A DNA stretch of 64,000 nt, from positions 24,214,224 through 24,278,223 of the forward strand of contig OZ007582.1 in the NCBI GenBank assembly GCA_963931925.1, read 5' to 3'. The notes under the pieces are model-generated. The model ran no database searches. It saw only the letters and a program-made list of their open reading frames with translations, and was not told where the DNA came from. Origin of the DNA: Onchidella celtica (lineage: Eukaryota; Mollusca; Gastropoda; Systellommatophora; Onchidiidae). This document shows positions 58,369-64,000 of this stretch, piece after piece (position 1 is the first letter of the stretch; every line of letters begins with the position of its first letter). The position numbers and the translations under genes are program-made.

Positions 58369-59377
58369 ATAGACAGTTAAATGGTCATTACGAAAGGACC
58401 ACGGAGCATATCTGTATCTATTCAAATTTTAAAAAATAAAAAAAATCTCTTTTCTTACAATTACAGTTTTTCTAGCCCTGAATCAATGTCATTCAAAATA
58501 CAAAGAAATATAAAGGAAGTCAGAGGTCATTTTGAGGTTGTCAAGGTCATCTGGTGAGGTGGTTCTATTATCTACAATTATTTGTATGCCAACCTGCGAC
58601 AACTATGCAGCGTTTGTTGCCTATATTACCAAATACCCAATTTTTGTCCTAACTGACTCTACTCTTGTTGAGTTGACGAGTCGTAAAATTCGAACTCCAA
58701 ACGAGCTGACTCCTCTGGATGTGAAAGAGTCTGCAGCTTGGCGTATTTTATTTCTTTCTTGTTGACGCTGTGTTTTGAGCGTGCTCAATTTCCTAGACTT
58801 TTTCTCTCATTCCTTTCCAACACGTCCTTATCTCACTTAACTCATAGTCTTGTATTACTTTTCATTTCTCTTACCTCTGAGGTTCAGCGCTGTATCACCC
58901 ATACATTAGTGCACAAAAGATCTGCTTATTAAACAAAATGATTTACAAGTATTTACTTATCTATTTATTTACTTAATATTTATTTGTTTATTTATTTACT
59001 TATTATTTATTTGTTTATTTACTTATTATTTATTTATTTATTTTTGCTTTTTCATCTACAGAATCTTTTCGGCTCGGTGCTGAGCATGGCTATGTGAGAT
59101 CACATCATGTATAGTACATGTATGTTTATTGTTACAAGCGGGGATCAGCTTTTCTCCAGAAACGCCGCCAACTGGTCAAATACACGACAGTAAACCACGC
59201 TACATACTTTCCACAGAAAGAGCACGGCTGAATTTATTATTTACAAAAAGGGCGGACAGGGGAGAGCGGGAGGAACAATTCCAGTATTGAGCTGACACTG
59301 CAAAAATTGTAAAACAAGGCGTTGAAGTTTTTTATTATTATTATTATTATTATTGAAGTTACCGCCCTGTAAATCAA
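58369..59377. other. Upstream region of ankyrin gene B
   Basis: This holds a (TTTA)n-type microsatellite at about 58945-59045 and a (TTA)n run at 59331-59354, just 24 bp upstream of the start codon. No coding exon or clear core promoter was seen. Confidence 0.45.
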
Positions 59378-60736
59378 ATGAATAATATGTCGCAGGTGAG
59401 CAACAGAGAGGAAAAACTCTTCCAAGCCATAAGGAAAGGAGATGTTCAACGACTTCAAAAGTTGCTCAGGAAAGGCTGTAACCCAAACTGTCGGATGGGC
59501 GACAACCTCTGCACACCTGCTAGTACTTTAGCTGTTCACTCGAATAAACTAAAATGTTTGGAATGTTTACTCGCATATGACGCAACTGTTGTCAATGCGC
59601 TGGACGCAAGAAGCACAACCCCTGCTTTGCATGCAGCACATTACGGATACCTAAGCTTCCTTGAAGTCCTGAATCTTCACCATGCAAATTTCAACGCGGT
59701 TGACAGAGAAGGTCGTAATGCCTTGATGCTGGCTGCAGAATGGGGGAAGTTGGACTGCCTAAACTTTTTAATAAATGAGTCGACTGACAAAACTGACATT
59801 AATCTCCGAGATCGACAGGGAAGGACTGCCATAATGGCTGCAGCAATACATGGCAGACACGAATGTTTGCAGTATTTAGTAGATAGCAAAGCTAAGATTG
59901 ACCTAGTTGACCATCAAGACGGCTATTCCGCATTAATGTATGCGCTGAAACATCGATCTTACATGTGTGCAACGATTCTACTTGACAGTAGAGCCAATGT
60001 CAACATCGTGGCCAGAGATGGAAAGACCACAGTACTCACACTGGCCCTCAACGACAGTAAAGATGGTGGCGAGTACTCCTTTGTTGAAAAGCTGCTGCAA
60101 CTCGGAGCTGACGTAACATTGTCTCATCTAGATCAATTTTACCTCCATGAAATGATTGCACGTGACAAAAAGACAATTGTTCGTCTCATGTTAATGAACG
60201 GTTGCCCCCCATTTGACAGAAAATGCTGGGAACCTCTGTTTCACTTTTCCCATCACCACATGCCCATTTCACCCCTCGCTGTCGCCTTGCTCTCGGGCTT
60301 CTATGACACCGCTAAATACTTAGCTATAAATCAGTTTTTGACAAGTTATGACATGACCATTCTGCCAAATGATACCGAAATCCGGCAAAAGGTGAAAGCT
60401 CTGCATGGCGAGGAGGACGAGACAATTACTGTTCTGGACTATTTTTGCACAGGACCCCAGTCACTGAGAGTCCTCAGTTTTGTGGTTCTATCGGAAACGT
60501 TTGGCAAATGCACCATTGATGCTCATCGCAAATCTCTGCGAAGGGAACTCATTAAAAATGCAGGACTGCCGCCTCCTTTGCAGAATGAGTTACAGTTTCG
60601 AACATCAGCCGCGAAAGTTTGTGTCCTCAGCTGGCACGATTTGTCTTTTGAAACTTGTCAAAATATTGAAGTTTGTAATTGTAGCTTTTGCGGACACGAG
60701 AATGGGTTCAGACTAACAAAGACAGCTGAGCCATAG
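59378..60736 (+). CDS. Intronless ankyrin-repeat protein B (452 aa)
   Basis: A single open frame starts at an ATG with an in-frame TGA 24 bases upstream. Six to seven ankyrin repeats cover about residues 11-245 (TPALHAAHYG, NALMLAAEWG, TAIMAAAIHG, SALMYALKHR). The C-terminal region matches protein A: LHEMIARD, MNGCPP, SPLAVALLSG, then WH and CNCSFC (C433, C435, C438). Between these, SLRRELIKNAGLPPPLQNEL resembles the LPLP part of a SOCS box, which would recruit a cullin-5 ubiquitin ligase; the match is partial and unproven. It is about 28 residues longer than A. A strong donor-like CAG/GTGAGC near the start (59391-59400) lies inside the frame. Confidence 0.88.
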   Translation: MNNMSQVSNREEKLFQAIRKGDVQRLQKLLRKGCNPNCRMGDNLCTPASTLAVHSNKLKCLECLLAYDATVVNALDARSTTPALHAAHYGYLSFLEVLNLHHANFNAVDREGRNALMLAAEWGKLDCLNFLINESTDKTDINLRDRQGRTAIMAAAIHGRHECLQYLVDSKAKIDLVDHQDGYSALMYALKHRSYMCATILLDSRANVNIVARDGKTTVLTLALNDSKDGGEYSFVEKLLQLGADVTLSHLDQFYLHEMIARDKKTIVRLMLMNGCPPFDRKCWEPLFHFSHHHMPISPLAVALLSGFYDTAKYLAINQFLTSYDMTILPNDTEIRQKVKALHGEEDETITVLDYFCTGPQSLRVLSFVVLSETFGKCTIDAHRKSLRRELIKNAGLPPPLQNELQFRTSAAKVCVLSWHDLSFETCQNIEVCNCSFCGHENGFRLTKTAEP

Positions 60737-63700
60737 ATTTACTGGCAGGGTGTTGCTCTTGAATACAGGACAAATTATTATTGGGCAGTTAAGCGTTTAG
60801 ATGCGGTTACCGTGATTAGTATTATAGATACATGTAATTTCTTTACTTTGACGAGGATCATTAACCACTTTTCATTCTAGTTTACATGTATGTCTGAACA
60901 TCAACAACAATTCAGATCTGCATGTTGTGCTGCTTGGTTTCAAATCCGTGAATATTCACATATTTTATTTCATCTAATCTGCCATTTATTACAAGCCATT
61001 CTCAGCATATGCAAACCAGAATCACATCGTGAAAATTTATGTCAGTATATTACTTTCTCAATAGTAATTAGATCATGCAATTCAAATTGATTATAACTGC
61101 ATGTAAAAGGGCTGCATTTGCCTGGTAATGTCAGGTTGAAACACGTTCAGGTTCAGTATAAGTATACACTGAACCCAAGAGCAGGAAGTCAAAAGGGCTA
61201 GGAACTGACTAGTGTCGTAGAACTGGACAACCGATTCATTTCTGCATTACACTGAGAGCATGGCAAACAAGAAAAAATGGGGTTTAAGTTTTTGCACTTT
61301 TAACAACAATGAAATTTTATCAGAGATTTCGTTACCGCCCCAAAAATTTTTTTTTTCAAGTGAGGAAATAAATCGGGGTGGCCCTTTTTCATTCATGTGG
61401 CATGCTGACAGTGGTGGCATTATGTAGAATACAGATATTCATACAGAAGTCATACAAATGCAGCATCAACAACCATTGTACGCATCTGCGATGTATCATT
61501 TATTTACTTTTTTCATTTGTTGTAGTCCAAAAACAAACAAACAACAAACATAAATACATGAAGATATTAATGACAATGAAACTGATGGTAATAATGATGA
61601 TGTTTTTCATCATAGCAAATAAACAAGGATGTTGGATACAATGGTGTGTGTAGCATATCTATCACCAGTGTCTTGCAAGAGATATCTCGGGGTGGGGGGA
61701 AACGTCAAAAAAAAATTTTATTGTCCAATTTACTGAACAGTACCATGAAATATAACTGTTGACCAGACCTGCAAATTATGATAAATTGACAATAATATGA
61801 TAATGAAAAAAAATAAAAAAATCAAAAAATCAAACTGCACTAGAGCCACTACAACACACAGATTGCCATGTCTAATATTGTTAGGTATATCCCATATTTT
61901 TCATTTCATAAAAATGGCAACAAAAATAAAACCACATGTGCCTTTTCATAATAATACAAGATAATGAGTCGAAATGTTTTTGTCCCCCTCCTCAAGCTTT
62001 GTCTGTTTTATCATTCTTGCAATAACCACTGTGATTTAAAACACATACATGTACCATCAATTGTGGAAAACATGCAAAGATAATTTTATGCTGTGTGAAC
62101 ACACACTTACGTACACACACAAAAATGCACAGATGCCAACTCTTAAATGGTAATGGAGCTATTACACCTAAAAGTCATGAATTTACAATTCACTCTCACT
62201 GATGGATGGTTATAAGCAATGTCACTATAAAAATGCACCAACAAAATACAATGGCCTGCAGACAAATTGTGAGATATCAAACATGAAACAAAGCATACAC
62301 TCAATCTTCTTTCCAAAACACTCAATAAATAGCACAGAAAAATAAGAAATTTACCGTGTCTCATTCATTTTTCACTAGACACCAAGTGAATCCAACATAC
62401 AGAGGGATGGAAGGATGGGGTGTGAAAAAGAAAAAGTCCACAGCTCAATTTTGGCTCCGTCCGTAAGTTTGCCCTTCCAGCTTACCCTTTAATAACTGTA
62501 ATTTCCGCAGACACATAATCACTAGGTAATTAGCAATATATGCAATATATATGTTGTCTTCCACCCGCTCCGCACAAATTTACAATAAGCCATGTGATTC
62601 CCTGTAGGCAGAAACTTGTTTCATCTCCTACCTAGAAAATTGTGTTCATTTAAGAAATTTGCAGCAGATTAGATACGTATAAAATCAAAAGTAATATTCT
62701 GTAGGTTACTATTTCTTTACTTCTTTTAAATGAAAATTCTGCCGTGAATCTACCCTGAACTTTAACATTATAGATATTTTCACTCCACAATTCACTATTC
62801 TCAAGAAATTCTACAATTCAGGTATCTCGCAGCACAAAGATGTTCCTTTAATCACAAATTACACAGATGATGGCTTTTCTACATGGATTGAGAGTTACTG
62901 AAACAAAAAGACATCATAATTAAGATCATCCCAATGACAGATGAGTTAATAATTCATTTACACATGTACTTGTACTCCTGTTACATCTATTACATGTAAT
63001 AATTATTTGAACATTGTGTTTAGCCACAACAAGGATTTCCTTTCATCACTTTTGCCATTCCTTGAATGCAAGTCTGCTGGAGATGAACAATGACTGTACA
63101 TTTAATACACTCTTAAAGCAAGCTGAGAACGGTTGAAAGCTTAAATGGATACCAATTTACTTTTAGTTTTCATTTTCATCAATAGTTATAATTTTAAAAA
63201 ACACCTGCACATTTGAATGAAAGATTCAACAACACAGTGCAGATATGCTCAGAATTTTTCAGTCTTATTTGTTTTTTTTCTTATTCCCAATCCCACTTAC
63301 TAAAATGTTATCTCACTTAAAACAGGATAATGTTATCCTGTCCTCTGTGTAAAATACCATTCTGACATTTAACATACAACAAAACAATGCTCTCTGCTCT
63401 CTCCCACCACTATTTTTTAAAGAATCCAAATGAATAGTTTTTTGTCTATTTTTTTCTCTATTTGCAAGTGCTTGGCAAGGAGTGACATCAATCAAAATCG
63501 ATCACGTGCCAGTTTTGAAAGAAAAAGGAACATCTGTCCGACAAGAGATATTTCTTATCTATCCAACTAATAATCCTTGTGATCTTTTCTAGACAATGGA
63601 TCCACCCTTGAGTTCAGGTGAAAAATGTACATATGAGACAAATGAGATTTAGAAAATACACAAATGTGACCATGCCATGCTTCCATAAAAATACATAGGT

Positions 63701-63984
63701 TGGATGAATTTAAGAAGGGCTGGGTGTTATACAATGTGCAAGGAAAATTCATTCATGAGATGCCATCAGTGTAAATCACATTGACCAATTTCACGAACAT
63801 TGGGTTATTTTGCATTTGAACAAGACCACAGTTTCCCACTCTCGCACAAAGGTTTACAGCTGACACTGACAGACTAAACTCTTATCACTTATCCACATAA
63901 ATAACGAGGTCAACATGGTCATATTCAGGCCTAGTATCTGCTATAACATGGTCAAATCCAGCAGAACATGCTCCATTCACTTAC
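60737..63984. other. Non-coding stretch at right side
   Basis: An AATAAA at 61367-61372 could serve gene B, although 630 bp away. On the minus strand an AATAAA-type signal near 61720 might end a transcript coming from the right. I see no coding exon: the AT-rich sequence carries short frames only. Confidence 0.35.
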
Positions 63985-64000
63985 CAAAGTCTTGATGTTA
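63985..64000 (-). other. Possible exon edge of a minus-strand gene beyond the window
   Basis: On the minus strand, ATCAAGACTTTG is followed by GTAAGT, a consensus donor. Only 16 bp of the putative exon is inside the window. Confidence 0.2.

Noticed and set aside
1-64000. CRISPR arrays, operons, riboswitches, prokaryotic terminators
   Set aside because: The window is eukaryotic nuclear DNA. The repeats found are tandem or inverted repeats without regular spacers, and no cas-like genes occur.

Overview
This window is animal nuclear DNA: AT-rich and intron-rich, with one well-resolved spliced gene, two intronless ankyrin-repeat genes and many dispersed repeats (SINE, LINE, LTR, fold-back elements, microsatellites). 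There are no bacterial operons, ribosome binding sites or prokaryotic gene density. The gene types and repeat mix suggest a lophotrochozoan, most likely a mollusc. That placement is inference; no diagnostic marker is present.

Layout. 1-2734 is the 5' part of a Ty3/gypsy-type LTR retrotransposon on the minus strand (gag at 6-545 and a 1.2 kb LTR with a tRNA-Pro-like primer site). 2735-13640 holds a solo LTR of the same family with a 5-bp target duplication, two copies of a tRNA-derived SINE, and two orphan candidate exons. 14269-15994 is a nested structure built on a near-perfect inverted repeat with about 0.7 kb arms.

17611-33097 (minus strand) is the main gene. I assembled it from 14 coding exons whose splice sites and phases all agree. 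It encodes a 495-residue secreted protein: signal peptide, Met/Gln/Trp-rich segment, one von Willebrand factor A domain with an intact MIDAS metal site, then a charged helical tail with spaced cysteines. Its second intron carries an uninterrupted 1.1 kb (GGAT)n satellite almost touching the next splice acceptor.

33114-50420 is mostly non-coding: SINE and LINE fragments, a tandem duplication, and a 2.6 kb diverged fold-back element at 46506-49141 beside a perfect 56-bp palindrome. 50423-51697 and 59378-60736 (plus strand) are two intronless ankyrin-repeat paralogues sharing a distinctive C-terminal region that ends in CxCxxC. A young, 5'-truncated LINE (56163-58355) with a 13-bp target duplication sits between them. 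60737-64000 shows no confident gene; a splice donor at the right edge hints at a minus-strand gene beyond the window.

The genes show no evident shared pathway. The vWA protein looks extracellular (matrix, mucus or adhesion). The ankyrin proteins look intracellular, possibly adaptor-like.
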